From assembly GCA_030849805.1 (NCBI GenBank), contig JASANZ010002254.1, forward strand, positions 50,607 through 114,606: a stretch of DNA of 64,000 bases, given 5' to 3'. A model generated the notes under the pieces. It saw nothing but the letters and a program-made list of their open reading frames with translations, searched no databases and had not been told where the DNA came from. Position 1 is the stretch's first letter; each line of letters starts with the position of its first letter. Both the position numbers and the translations under genes were made by a program. Below are positions 40,272 through 50,958 of the stretch, piece after piece. The DNA is from Sergeia podlipaevii (lineage: Eukaryota; Euglenozoa; Kinetoplastea; Trypanosomatida; Trypanosomatidae).

Positions 40272-41990
40272 CTACTGGCTCCTGCTGGCCACTGTTTGTG
40301 ACAGACGCATCTGAATGCTTTTCCCATGCATCCACGAGTGCCCGTTATCCCATATGAGTTCCACAGTGCCCTTGCGTGGTGCCACAAAGCAGTCCACATC
40401 CATACACAGTTTCTCTTCCTTGATATCCACCACTTCTGCTTCCTCAGCAGCTGTACCCTTTTGGTCCTTCTTCTTCTTCTTGTCGCTGCCGCTCTTCTTA
40501 GTAGTGGCAGCATCAGTGCTATCCGCCTCTTCACCTTCGCGTTTTGCTGCAGGCGTGTGAGTAAGAACAGCAACAGCAACAGGAGGAGGAGGAGGAGGAG
40601 CAGTGCTGGTACCACCAGATGGGGAGGCAGTATCAGTACTTTGTACGTGCGCAATGTGCCCGGATTCTGGCGTCTCTTCCGTTGTCAGGTCAACGCTGGC
40701 GCAGTCATGATAATCTCCTGAGGAGGAGAGGGGAGAGCACTGACTACCCGCCCCAACGATGGTGTGTGCGTGTGCATCACGCACACGCTCGGTAGGAGGT
40801 GGGACTGAGAGGTCCGGGGTAAAAGTTGCGGAGAAGCGCACATCCGTGTTGTGACCAACGGCAAATTCCCAGTTCACTGCGTCACCTGGCTGCACCTCGA
40901 ATCTTCGGCTGTGCGTCTTGCCGGCACGCACGTGAATATCTTCCGTAGGAACCTCCACGATGGCGCCGCGTGCTTCCGCATCTTCTCTACTCTTCCTTGT
41001 CGCGCAGTGCGGCTTTACATAGCGGGGCAGGCACCCGCCCTCGCATCTGCATCCGCCTCCCAGCTCTTGGGGAATCATATCGTCTGAAATGACCTTGCGC
41101 AGCACATCAAGAGACTCGCTCTTGCTGCAGAAGATCATCTTCTTGCGGGTATTCTCGTCGAGGCTGCCCTTCACTAGATTGAAAACCATCTGTATGTACG
41201 AAGGGCAGTTGATGACAAAGAGACGGTGAAGGAGCTCAGGATAGTACTTTTGGTCCAGTTCAAAAATTTTCTGCAGAACACTAATAAAGCGACGCTGCAA
41301 CATGCCAAAGTGTAGGCCTTCCAGATCGAGGACAACTGTGATACCCATTATAGGCCGCTTGCCAGCTGCCAGCGAGCGAGCATTGGCATAACGGATCAAA
41401 TAGTACTGGACCTCGTTCATATACGTGTGGTAAGGAACGATAACATCCTTCAAGTCTTTCCCCACTGGTACCACCTGAGCAAGATCTGCGAGGATCTCCT
41501 TGACATTTGCTTGCCCGCAGCAATCATAGAGCACTGGATGACCTTCTTTATCGTAATAGTGGTACAGATTCGCGTAGGATGCTTGTAGAGCGCGATAGCA
41601 GCCATCCCAGAGCTCACTGTCATCACGCGGGTACTTCTTCGGCCCAGGGATAGTGTCGACCACCTTGCGGATTTCCTCCTCATCGTATCCCAGAAGAGGG
41701 AAAGCACAAGGAAAGAGCTTCCAGTCGTCTAGGTGATTCTCTGCACGGAATTCAACTGTTGATGTCACCATAGCAAGCGCGTTCTTGGGCTTCCACTTTC
41801 GAGCTTTCAAGAACTTGTAAGCAAGGCGACGCTGCTGCTCAAGGGATTCTTCACGTTGAAAGATGTATGGGAGTTCTCCCTTGTAAGTTTCTCGGATTGT
41901 TTCCAGAAACTCCTCAACGACCTTCTTCTTGGTATCGTCAAGTTCGTCCATTTCAGGAAGGGACTCAGGAATATCCTCTACGCGTACCAT
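40272..41990 (-). CDS. SEC14/CRAL-TRIO lipid-transfer protein with split GOLD domain (array member 1)
   Basis: A 572-residue protein from an ATG. A CRAL-TRIO N-terminal helical domain (about 45-85, LAYKFLKARKWKPKNAL) precedes the SEC14 lipid-binding domain (about 130-335), which includes ITVVLDLEGL, HRLFVINCPSYIQMVFNLVK and the closing ELGGGCRCEGGCL. A GOLD domain follows (FEVQPGDAVNWEF; WDNGHSWMHGKSIQMRL at the end), interrupted by about 110 residues of Pro/Ala/Lys/Glu low complexity. This order matches patellin-type Sec14-GOLD proteins, which move or sense phosphoinositides and sit on trafficking membranes. It is the most divergent and longest of four adjacent paralogues and the only one with the long GOLD insert. 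Confidence 0.88.
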   Translation of the reverse strand: MVRVEDIPESLPEMDELDDTKKKVVEEFLETIRETYKGELPYIFQREESLEQQRRLAYKFLKARKWKPKNALAMVTSTVEFRAENHLDDWKLFPCAFPLLGYDEEEIRKVVDTIPGPKKYPRDDSELWDGCYRALQASYANLYHYYDKEGHPVLYDCCGQANVKEILADLAQVVPVGKDLKDVIVPYHTYMNEVQYYLIRYANARSLAAGKRPIMGITVVLDLEGLHFGMLQRRFISVLQKIFELDQKYYPELLHRLFVINCPSYIQMVFNLVKGSLDENTRKKMIFCSKSESLDVLRKVISDDMIPQELGGGCRCEGGCLPRYVKPHCATRKSREDAEARGAIVEVPTEDIHVRAGKTHSRRFEVQPGDAVNWEFAVGHNTDVRFSATFTPDLSVPPPTERVRDAHAHTIVGAGSQCSPLSSSGDYHDCASVDLTTEETPESGHIAHVQSTDTASPSGGTSTAPPPPPPVAVAVLTHTPAAKREGEEADSTDAATTKKSGSDKKKKKDQKGTAAEEAEVVDIKEEKLCMDVDCFVAPRKGTVELIWDNGHSWMHGKSIQMRLSQTVASRSQ

Positions 41991-42815
41991 TTTCTTGTTT
42001 CAAAGGTATATATGTATAAAAGATGAGAAAAAAAGAAGCACACACACACAAACAAAATGCTCGCCCTACCTATAAGACAATGGCGCTACAAGACTTATGT
42101 ACTCAAATCGCAGTCGAGTGGTTCTTCACCCTATTACAACAGAAAAATAAGGAAAATAGAGAAAAGACGTTAAGGTAAAAATATTTTATATCCCTCAGCT
42201 GATATATATATGTATACAACACAATGTTTAAAAGAGAGTATAGTATCAGGATTTTTTCTTTCATTTTTGAGTCTTGCGCATAGGCAAGAAGAAAAACATA
42301 TATTTATGGAATAGCTCGACTGGCACAACGTTAAAAAGAAAACACTTTAAATAAATCATATAATGCTTTCCTGCAACCGTAAAATGCAAACAAATAATTA
42401 TAAAATGATCATGAGAGGCACATTCCCTCCCCCTTTATATATATATATATATTTTCCTTTGGATAGCATCGTGAAACAAGATGAACACAAACGTCTCTCT
42501 TTCGTCTCCCATATCGAAGAGTATAACAACAGGCTCACAGGGTACCTCTCCTTCTGAGTACTGGTAGTGGTGTGAGAGGGTTGATAGTAACTAGAGAGTA
42601 ATATGCATACATAAAATTTAAAAGTCAAAGTGTATATAACACCTTCAAAAGAAGCAAAAGAAAAAGTAACAATAAAAAGCGCCTAACACACGCTGAGTCT
42701 TGTCCATATACAGAACGTGACGCAACAAGCTCATGAAAAGTACAGCGTGCAATATATACAATATTTACGTGCTGGCATACACTCACGCACATTTCTTTGC
42801 TTACAAAACAGTTGG
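41991..42815. other. intergenic spacer
   Basis: AT-rich, with an AT-run at about 42437-42452 and CA-rich patches near the upstream gene. No gene is seen. Confidence 0.55.
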
Positions 42816-44273
42816 TTAATTTTCGGTGGACTTATCAGACCCGCAAGGATTCTGTCCTTCACCGGTCTGCTTGAACACTTTCATCTGTAGATTTTTGCTA
42901 AAAAACCAGGCCTTCTTGTTGTCCCACATCAATACAAGTTGACCGTCTTCCTTGGCCACATACCGACTCGACCCTTCAGATGGAGTGTTCTTCGTGACAA
43001 GAAATTCGCTCGTCAGCCTGAATGAATTTTCGTCATGATATGCGTGAGAAAATGGGGACCTCATCTCCAAGACTGGAACAAAGTAGATCGAAAAGGTGAT
43101 GTCTTTGCCATTTGTCGTGACAAACTCCCAAATCACCTCATCATTCTTTTTCATGTCAAACGTCCGTGTGTGTGTCTTCCCAGGCGCGAGGTCAATGTTC
43201 TCCGTGGTGACCATGCTATTCTCCTTATCCCCTACAGCACCTCCCGGGTTGTCGCGGTTCTTTGGGTCACTGGGGTTGTAGTTGCCAATGCAATGACCGT
43301 CGCAGTTGCAGTCACCGCCAAGAAAAGAAGGAATGTACTTCTTATTAATGACGAGCTGCATCGCAGCTGGTGTATCGGCGGACGAGAAGAAGCTGATCTT
43401 CCTCTGAACAGCCGCTGGCAGCACCCTCTTTACGATAGAGTAGGCAAACATGACCATGGACGGGCAGTTCACCACGATGATGCGATGAACACAATCAGGG
43501 TAGTTGGTGAACATACGACTCAGCGCATCTTGAAAGAGATCCAGCGCGGGCTTCCAGAGCATTTTGTAGTTGAGGCCACCCACATCGACCAACAACGTTA
43601 CACTGCGGATAATGCCTTCGCTGGCGTCCACGCCGTCAGCCTCCAGTGCGCCGCGCTCATACAACCGCTGCTGGTACACCGTCAGCTTCTCCGCGACACA
43701 TAGAGAGTGCTGCATGTACTCCCACATCACATCGGCCGCATTCTGACCGACATTGGCCATTTCTTTCAGCTTTTCCAATAGGCCCGGCTCGTCCACAGCA
43801 CCGATCATAAGATACAACACCGGGAGCCCTTCCTTATCCCAGTAATGGAAGCCGCAGCTAAAGTGCGCAGCCACACCAGCGGCAAGACGATCCAGTCGCC
43901 CCTTCTCCCGAGACTCTCCAGTGCAGCACACCTTGGCTAGCATCTCCTGATCCCATCCTCGGATCGGAAATGGTGTGGGGAAGTGACTCATAGTATGAAG
44001 GTGGTTGTCCACGCAGTTCTTAATCGACACCTTGGCCATCTCAAAGGCCTTCTCCACCTTCCACTCGCGAGACACAAGGAAGGCATACCCAAAGACACGC
44101 CAATAGTTGTGTCGTGTTGGGGCGTCTGACGGTGACATCTCCATGATTTGCTGAAGAGACACAGGAAAAGGATGGTATTCAGCCTTTATCTTATCAAGAA
44201 GCTGGTCAATGAGCTTTTCGCGCTCAGGTGTAAGCTCCGCATAGCGCGGTAGCCTCTCTAATTTAGGAGACAT
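42816..44273 (-). CDS. SEC14/CRAL-TRIO-GOLD protein (array member 2)
   Basis: A 485-residue protein. The start at 44273 (MSPKLERLPRYAELTPE) is chosen because it lines up with the N-termini of members 3 and 4. In-frame ATGs at 44291 and 44384 give longer versions, of which the longest reads as leader. A helical N-terminal domain, a SEC14 domain (FHYWDKEGLPVLYLMIG, HRIIVVNCPSMVMFAYSIVK, closing FLGGDCNCDGHC) and an intact C-terminal GOLD domain (FDMKKNDEVIWEF; LVLMWDNKKAWFFSKNLQM) are visible. The expected role is lipid exchange or sensing at trafficking membranes. The Cys-rich LGGxCxCxGxC closure is shared by all four array members. Confidence 0.87.
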   Translation of the reverse strand: MSPKLERLPRYAELTPEREKLIDQLLDKIKAEYHPFPVSLQQIMEMSPSDAPTRHNYWRVFGYAFLVSREWKVEKAFEMAKVSIKNCVDNHLHTMSHFPTPFPIRGWDQEMLAKVCCTGESREKGRLDRLAAGVAAHFSCGFHYWDKEGLPVLYLMIGAVDEPGLLEKLKEMANVGQNAADVMWEYMQHSLCVAEKLTVYQQRLYERGALEADGVDASEGIIRSVTLLVDVGGLNYKMLWKPALDLFQDALSRMFTNYPDCVHRIIVVNCPSMVMFAYSIVKRVLPAAVQRKISFFSSADTPAAMQLVINKKYIPSFLGGDCNCDGHCIGNYNPSDPKNRDNPGGAVGDKENSMVTTENIDLAPGKTHTRTFDMKKNDEVIWEFVTTNGKDITFSIYFVPVLEMRSPFSHAYHDENSFRLTSEFLVTKNTPSEGSSRYVAKEDGQLVLMWDNKKAWFFSKNLQMKVFKQTGEGQNPCGSDKSTEN

Positions 44274-45167
44274 ACGATATGACTGAAACATCCGCTTGTC
44301 TATATATAACGTAATCTGGCGCGGATTGAACAAAAGCGGAGAGATAATAAGACGGCAACCATATGAAGCGTAAAAAATGAACATTTATCACCATGTCAGG
44401 AAACTTTGTACTTCAGTATACTGATCACGTACGTATGTGTATGAATATATGTAATTTCCCCCTTTTTATCCACATTGTTGCAAACACATGATCTTAAACC
44501 CTTTGAGAAAATGAAGAGAGAAATTTTTTTTCTTAAAAAAAAAATAGCAATTGACCAAATGCACCGCCAAGTATTCTCATAATATCCTTTTTTTCTCTCT
44601 TTTTCTGTTTATGTTGCTTATTCTTCCTTTTCAACATGAGTTCTCTACGGATATTCATTTTTATTGTGTGCTTCCCACTACACTTTTGCCTAATGCGCTC
44701 TGACGTTATACGACCCTTGTACACACTTACGGTCATAAAAAAAAATAAAGAATTGCACCCAACAAGGTGGCTCATATCTACTCTCTCTCTCTACCGAAAA
44801 TTGGAAAAGGTATCTATTACCTTTTGAATAAGATAAAAGGGAGTAATAGTGATGCAAAGTCAAAGAACCTCCAAGTGGTACAGTGTTAACTGAGTGCATA
44901 ACAAGAATGCAATGTACGTCAAACAAGAAAGAAAGATGTGATTGAAAACATTGCATTCTATTCACAGACATTATCAAACAAACAAACAAAAAAAAGAAGA
45001 TTCACACCAAGTCGCCACAAAATGCTGCAAGTGTACACATAAGAAAAGATGATATATGGTATAAATGGATGAAAAACCAAAATGTAGATTTTTCTTACCA
45101 AGACAAAGAGAACTCGCAGGCCAGAGATTTTCCCACATTTTTACTTTTACTTTAAATATATATATAT

Positions 45168-45214
<47 letters not shown>

Positions 45215-45913
45215 TACTCTGCTAAATTACAACAATAGCACACACAAAGGAATGTAAAGAATGAAATGTATAGTACTTGCAGATTTGATCGCACAAGACG
45301 GCATATATATATATATATATACTTTTCTTTTGTAAAGCGTTTCATTTTTTCAATAAAGAGGAGAAAAAAAGAGGCAGTAGCCCACTTCCATCATTTAAAA
45401 TAAATAAATATATTGAGATGAACATGTTTCTTTTCATTTTTTATTTTTTATTTTGCAACAAACACTAACAATGAAAGTCACAACAACAGTAACCGCACCA
45501 AACAATATATATATAACGAAATTAACTAAAAAGACTGATCGGTAATGCTGAGATATACGGCAGGAAAAAAGGAAAAATAGTGAAATAAGCCTAGATACCA
45601 TACCATTATTCCCTTTACCTGTGTATGTGTGCACATAGAGCTGAAATCCATGAAAACACCAAAGTAGAAATAAATACTTAAATGGGGTTACAATAACAAC
45701 AACAACGACAAACAAATAATAACCGCAAAGTCACAGAAAAAAAATGATAAACGAAGGCAAAGCAAAAAGCATATATGTAAGGGCAAATATAGATAAAAAA
45801 GGAATACACTCATCACATACAGATAAACAAAAGTCAAAATAAAAAAAAAACTAAGAAAATATTTCCTTTCAACATCAATACTAAACGGCAAATTAGGCGC
45901 TAGAGCGACACAA
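44274..45913. other. long intergenic spacer inside the SEC14 array
   Basis: AT-rich. It contains a compound microsatellite at 45156-45214 and another (AT)n run near 45303-45320. No gene or relic of a SEC14 copy is seen. Confidence 0.55.
45156..45214. repeat. compound microsatellite (AT)n-(GATA)4-(GA)10
   Basis: Three adjoining simple repeats: AT at 45156-45178, GATA four times at 45179-45194 and GA ten times at 45195-45214. On the transcribed minus strand the GA part is a CT tract. Confidence 0.85.
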
Positions 45914-47368
45914 CTAGGCGTGAGGGGGTGAATGGTCTTCGTGCTCCCTGTTGTTTTCACACTTGTGAGGAGTGGGACCTTTGTAGACACGCATTTGTAT
46001 TTGTTTGCTGGAGATGAGAGAAGAACTGTTGTCCCAGACCAGCTGCAAAAACCCGTCTTCTTCAGCGTCGTACCGGTCCGTGCCGTCGTTCATTTTTTCC
46101 GTCTTGATGAGCCCATTTGACTTCACAGCTGAGGAGATGTTCTTATCAAAGACCACCTTGGAGGAGTCTGACTTGAGGGACATACCATCTTGGGTTGGGT
46201 AAAAGTACAAGGAAAAGACGACATTCTCCCCCTTCACTGAAGTGAAGTCCCAAAAGACAGACTCGCCCTTCTTCACCTCGAAGGCACGCTTCAGCTTGTC
46301 ATGTGGGCCAATCTTTATATACTCAGTTACTACGCCATTTTCTGTTTCACACGAAGAAATCTTTGCGTCTGGATTGAAGTTCGCGATGCAGCCACCGCTA
46401 CACTCACACTTGCCTCCCAAAAACTTTGGGACGTGCTCCAAGCCAATGACACGCTCCAGTACATCAAGAGACTTATCTGAATCCACAAAGGCAATCTTCT
46501 TCTGCATGCGTTCATCAATGGCGGGCTTGACGATGTTGTAGGTAAAGCGGAGAGTCGAGGTGCAGTTTACTACTACGACACGGTGAATGCAGTCAGGACT
46601 CACTACCTTGAGCTTCTCAATCACCTCCATCAAGATGTTCATCACAGGCTTGTAAACGACATCGTCTGACACGCCCTTGGCATCAACCACAAGAGTGATG
46701 AAGTTGCGGCGTGGCGCACCGGTGTCAATGGCGTCGGGATTTTCCTTTTCCAGTTTGATATCCTGGTAGCGGCACAGGCCAAAGGCAGTCTCGACCATGT
46801 AAATAAAATAGCGCACAACGAAGTCACTAAGGGACTCCCCCACGGGTACCTGCTGACGTCCCTTCTTGTACATAAGACGAACATCAACATGGCTGAGCAT
46901 ACAGTACACAACGGGAAGACCACGCTTGTCCCAGTAGTGAAAACCAAGGTTTGAGTAGGCATTTCCGATGCGGCACACCTTGCCGACCTCCTCTTCGTTC
47001 ACCACAATACGAGGATGGAGGTTGAGCTGACGAAGAAGCTCCTGCTCATCAAAACCACGAATTGAGAATGGCGAAGGGAAGAAGTTGAGGTCGAATATGT
47101 ACAGGTAGTTGTACAGCTCTTCAGCAGCCACAATCATCTTAACAGCCTCCTTTACGTTCCATCGACGTGCGCTTAGAAAGCCATAGGCGAGAATTCTCTC
47201 TTCGTTTTCTAAGGTAGGCTTGTCGCTTGTCCTGGCGCTCTGGGCACGCTGAAAGAGCTTCGGCACAGGTGAGAGTTTCTTCACGCGATCGATGAAATCG
47301 TCAATGCGCGCATTAGACTTGTCGGTAATAGAGGCATAAATTGGAAGCTTTTCGGGAACGTTTGACAT
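45914..47368 (-). CDS. SEC14/CRAL-TRIO-GOLD protein (array member 3)
   Basis: A 484-residue protein from an ATG (MSNVPEKLPIYASITDK). The domain order is as in member 2. The N-terminal helices include ILAYGFLSARRWNVKEAV. The SEC14 domain has FHYWDKRGLPVVYCMLSHVD and HRVVVVNCTSTLRFTYNIVK and closes with FLGGKCECSGGC. The complete GOLD domain has FEVKKGESVFWDF, FSLYFYPTQDG and LQLVWDNSSSLISSKQIQM. It is closest by eye to member 4, with which it shares the FHYWDKRG and CRYQD stretches, so these two are probably the youngest duplicates. The same lipid-transfer role is expected. Confidence 0.88.
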   Translation of the reverse strand: MSNVPEKLPIYASITDKSNARIDDFIDRVKKLSPVPKLFQRAQSARTSDKPTLENEERILAYGFLSARRWNVKEAVKMIVAAEELYNYLYIFDLNFFPSPFSIRGFDEQELLRQLNLHPRIVVNEEEVGKVCRIGNAYSNLGFHYWDKRGLPVVYCMLSHVDVRLMYKKGRQQVPVGESLSDFVVRYFIYMVETAFGLCRYQDIKLEKENPDAIDTGAPRRNFITLVVDAKGVSDDVVYKPVMNILMEVIEKLKVVSPDCIHRVVVVNCTSTLRFTYNIVKPAIDERMQKKIAFVDSDKSLDVLERVIGLEHVPKFLGGKCECSGGCIANFNPDAKISSCETENGVVTEYIKIGPHDKLKRAFEVKKGESVFWDFTSVKGENVVFSLYFYPTQDGMSLKSDSSKVVFDKNISSAVKSNGLIKTEKMNDGTDRYDAEEDGFLQLVWDNSSSLISSKQIQMRVYKGPTPHKCENNREHEDHSPPHA

Positions 47369-48798
47369 CTGTGTGGGTGTATATATATGTGTGCGTGTGT
47401 GTGTTGGTAAGTGAAATAGTAATGATAATCAGTGAACGTGTAGAAGTGACAGTGTTCCTTTGAATGATTCGATTTTTGCTTCCTTACAAAAAAGAAAGAA
47501 AATTCTTTTATTGTATTGATGAGCCCTTTCTTTCCTATGTTACTTTTCGTTTTATTTCACAATGTACGTCATCCACCGCCACCAAAAAAAAGGTGTCGTT
47601 ATATACAATAAAAAAAAATAGAAAGAATAATAAAAGGAGAGAAATTGCAGATCAAACAATCGTAACAAAATTAAAAATGACCATTTGAACATCCGCACTT
47701 TGTACTCCATTTTTTTTTTACTAGTTGCTAGTGACATATGTATCCATCAAAGATATCTTTGTCCAATGTTTGCTTCATAAGACCACAAGAGAGGAAACAA
47801 ACAAAAAGAGAGTTCCAAACGTATCTTTCGGACTATGAAGTTGTACCGTGATCAGTAAAAAAATATATCTCTTTTTCCTTCTATTTATAAGAATAGCGTT
47901 ATAGAGTACTTGCCTCCCATCTCGACTGTCAAGGGGACTTCTACGAGAAGTATGATATATAAGTCTCTACAACTTGCCAGCACGCGTGCCAACCACTTTA
48001 AGTGGAACAATGACAAAAAAATAGTGGGAGGTGTGCACATTGTTCTTGCTTGTACCAATGAACTCCTTTCAGCAATACGCACGCGCATAGAATAGTTCAC
48101 TTTTTCCAAGCAAAGATTGTTTTGACAAACATCAAATGAAAGATGTGCTTTCTTGTAAAATAAAAAGTAGAAAAAATAGCGTCCATATATATTCATGTGT
48201 TTTTTTTTTAGCTGTTCGTAGAAACATGGACATAGCACACACACAACACAAAGTGAAAGCACCAGCAGAGAATAACACCTAAAAAAAATCTTATTGTCTG
48301 GCCCTCAACACTACGTTCGCCATAATTTACAAAATGAAAGCTCTCTTCATCAGTACCTGTACTACTACTACTATATGTTATCAATAACGTCTCCCAGCTA
48401 TGATTAGAGTACAACGCACACACACACACAAAATGACCTATTCACATATGTTTGTAAATAATAATAATTATTATTATAAAATGACGGACAAAATTTATTT
48501 CTTTAATGGAGTAGGGGGAAAACTATATGAGTTCAGAGAAGATAACAAAAAAGAAAAAAGAACGAAAAATGTCCGATTCCTTGCGCTACTCTCCTTCTCG
48601 CAGAGCTATTCAGTAGCACAAAGACACACAATAAAAAAAGGGGCCCACAACCAATATTGATAAAAATATGGCACGATACCCCCCCCCCCGGATGCATCAT
48701 ACAAACTGCTGCATAGAATAGCACACTTGAGAACCATTTATATTCACACTGGTATCCACATAGTGTGTTCTGCTAATTCTAGAAGCAGATATATATGT
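47369..48798. other. long spacer between array members 3 and 4
   Basis: AT-rich, with a run of 11 C at 48679-48689 and a GC-balanced patch at about 47900-48100 that carries open frames on both strands. A short minus-strand frame near 48290-48365 weakly resembles a GOLD C-terminus. No supported gene. Confidence 0.5.
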
Positions 48799-49068
48799 TT
48801 ATATGGATATTTTAGTATTCAGTGTTTGCACATTCAGATACTTAAAAAAAAAAAATTGCGGCCCATCCACAAAGGAAGAAAAAGCGGCAAAAAAAAGATA
48901 GAAAAAGAAAACAAAGAAGAGAAACATGTCCTGTGTGGGTGAAAAGAACTCCCAAGACACTTGTTCCTTCTCAGAGACTTCAAAACAGCGTTGATGCATG
49001 CAACCGCTCTCAGGCTTCACCTCCTCATCGCAGCACGCGTCCATCAATTTTTTTTCTTCATGGATGTG
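48799..49068 (-). pseudogene. in-frame remnant of a GOLD domain after the stop of array member 4
   Basis: Reading on past the TAG at 49069-49071 in the same frame gives 89 more codons. The part at 48907-49020 has the order of the first half of the GOLD domain of members 2 and 3: a Lys-Pro/Gly start, then CFEVSEKEQVSWEFFS, then a hydrophobic strand (FLFFVFF). The FEV...V.WEF pattern is the same as FEVKKGESVFWDF in member 3. After that the frame decays into Phe-rich AT-derived sequence and the closing WDN strand is missing. I read it as a decayed C-terminus. Confidence 0.65.
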
Positions 49069-50247
49069 CTACGCATGCGCGTTAACTGGACGTGCGTGCA
49101 TCTCCCTCAGATAAGGCTTCGAACCATGAAGGCTCTCATCTAACGAAGTCGTACTCTTTATGTCTTTAGAGGACGAGCCGTTGGTGGTGGTGTGCTGGCT
49201 GATCTCTTTGCTCGCTTTGATCGTCAGCTGGGTGGAATCGCGGGTGCTGAGGAGGTAGGATGGCATGCACCCACCAGTACATTTACAGCGTCCACCAAAA
49301 AAAGCAGGCACGCAGTCAAGACCAATCACCCGGTCTAGCGCGACAGGGGTGTCGGCGACAGATACAAAGGTGATCTTTGCTCGCAGTGATTCGCGAAAAA
49401 AGAGTCGCACAATGCTCCAGCCAAGAAGAACTAAGGGAGTGCAGTTGATGACAAGGGCACGGTGAAAGACGTCAGCATAGTTCGCATCAATTACGTTGAT
49501 GATTGCGCGAGCGATGGACAGGGCAGGCATGTGGATATGTGAACCAAAGGACATTCCTTTCATGTCGACTACCACAGTTACAAAGTTACGATGCTTGGCC
49601 TCGACGCGCAACGAAGGGTCGGGGTGATCTGCAAGGTGCATGTCCTGATAACGGCAGACCCGCCACCCGGTCTCGATAACATAAGAAGCAAAGCGCGCGA
49701 GGTAATCCACAAGGTCTTCACCATCTGGAATGATGCGGGACTTATTTCTTGTCAGCGTACGGATGTCAATTTTTCCCATTGCGCAGTACGCGACTGGGAT
49801 ACCACGTTTGTCCCAGTAGTGAAAGGAGATCTTCACCAAGGGCTCCAAAAGTCCCACAACGGTCTTCACATCCTCATCACACTGCTGGCCAATGCAGCCT
49901 AAACGGCGCATCAAGTCCATTTCATCGAATCCTCTGATGGCAATGGGGGAGGGGAAGTAGTTGCGATGGTCTAGATTGTACTTGGTCCGGTGTTGGTGCA
50001 TGCTTCTCATCATTTTAAACGCGTTATCGACGTTCCAGCGGCGTGCGCACAGGCACGCATAGATAATAAGGCGCTCTTCGTTGTCAAGGGTGCAGTTGGT
50101 AGGGGGTTGCCGCTTGCGCGTCTCGGTCAGTATTTCGGGAACAGGATTCATTTTCTCGTATACAAGTTTCAGTACCGCAGAGATACGGTCCTCTGATCTC
50201 TTGGTGATTGGTGCATAAAGTGGGACAAACTCGGGAATATGAGCCAT
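49069..50247 (-). CDS. SEC14/CRAL-TRIO protein lacking its GOLD domain (array member 4)
   Basis: A 392-residue protein from an ATG (MAHIPEFVPLYAPITKR). The N-terminal helical domain (IIYACLCARRWNVDNAF) and SEC14 domain (FHYWDKRGIPVAYCAMG, HRALVINCTPLVLLGWSIV, closing FFGGRCKCTGGC) are complete and without breaks, so lipid binding may persist. After the Cys-rich closure there are about 65 polar residues and then a TAG, where the other three members continue into a GOLD domain. A partial GOLD sequence lies in frame just beyond the stop. The gene is therefore a C-terminally truncated paralogue. Loss of GOLD would remove the presumed protein- or membrane-contact module. Confidence 0.85.
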   Translation of the reverse strand: MAHIPEFVPLYAPITKRSEDRISAVLKLVYEKMNPVPEILTETRKRQPPTNCTLDNEERLIIYACLCARRWNVDNAFKMMRSMHQHRTKYNLDHRNYFPSPIAIRGFDEMDLMRRLGCIGQQCDEDVKTVVGLLEPLVKISFHYWDKRGIPVAYCAMGKIDIRTLTRNKSRIIPDGEDLVDYLARFASYVIETGWRVCRYQDMHLADHPDPSLRVEAKHRNFVTVVVDMKGMSFGSHIHMPALSIARAIINVIDANYADVFHRALVINCTPLVLLGWSIVRLFFRESLRAKITFVSVADTPVALDRVIGLDCVPAFFGGRCKCTGGCMPSYLLSTRDSTQLTIKASKEISQHTTTNGSSSKDIKSTTSLDESLHGSKPYLREMHARPVNAHA

Positions 50248-50958
50248 ATTTTGTTTTACCTTTTGAGGGCTAAATGGGTTGGCAATGGTAATCTCGCTGT
50301 TTGCTTTTCCCTGTTTTGACGATTTAAAAGAAGAAATGTGTTCACACAGAAAATATGACAGATGCTACGAGTAAAATAAATAAAACAGCAATAAAAAAAA
50401 TACGTGTGAAAGATGGAAGAAAGGAAAGTAGTTTAGACGCCAGTAGCGTATGCTATATATAGAAGTAGTATGAATGAGGACTCAGTGTGACTAATCCTTG
50501 TTATATATTTGCATATGTACGCACAAAGCTATGTGATCCACGAGTGATTCAGAAGGGACGTAGTAGCTGAGGGTGTAAAAAAAAAAAAAAATTGCTCTCC
50601 TCTTATGTATCAGATGCGTCCTAAGAAAGGAATTGCTCACCTGCTCTGAAATATGTTTTTTTTAAGAGTTACTTCATATATTTATTTAATGCAAGTGACG
50701 AGAAGAAGGGGTGAAAAAGAAAAAAGTAAAACTATGATTTAAAGTGATGCGTTTTCATCTATTTAATCAAAGCACAATAACCTGTGTCGTTCCTACTGGT
50801 TCAACAAATAGCGCTAAGAATGGGAAAAGTATCTGAAAATGGAAGAAAATATTCATTCTGGTGGTGAGGACTGCGCAGTTTGCGGCTAAGACATCTGACA
50901 CGCGCATAGCAGTTTTATTTTTAAAGAAAAAAAAGCATAAAAAGAGAACAAAAGACCT
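50248..50958. other. intergenic spacer
   Basis: AT-rich with an A-tract at 50578-50591, which is a T-tract on the transcribed strand. No gene is seen. Confidence 0.6.

Noticed and set aside
44274..44384. Longer N-terminus for SEC14 array member 2
   Set aside because: It has no counterpart in the other array members. The chosen start aligns with theirs, although the Met at 44291 remains possible.
45303..45320. AT-repeat regions as possible origins or centromere elements
   Set aside because: Such runs occur in almost every spacer here and nothing singles these out.
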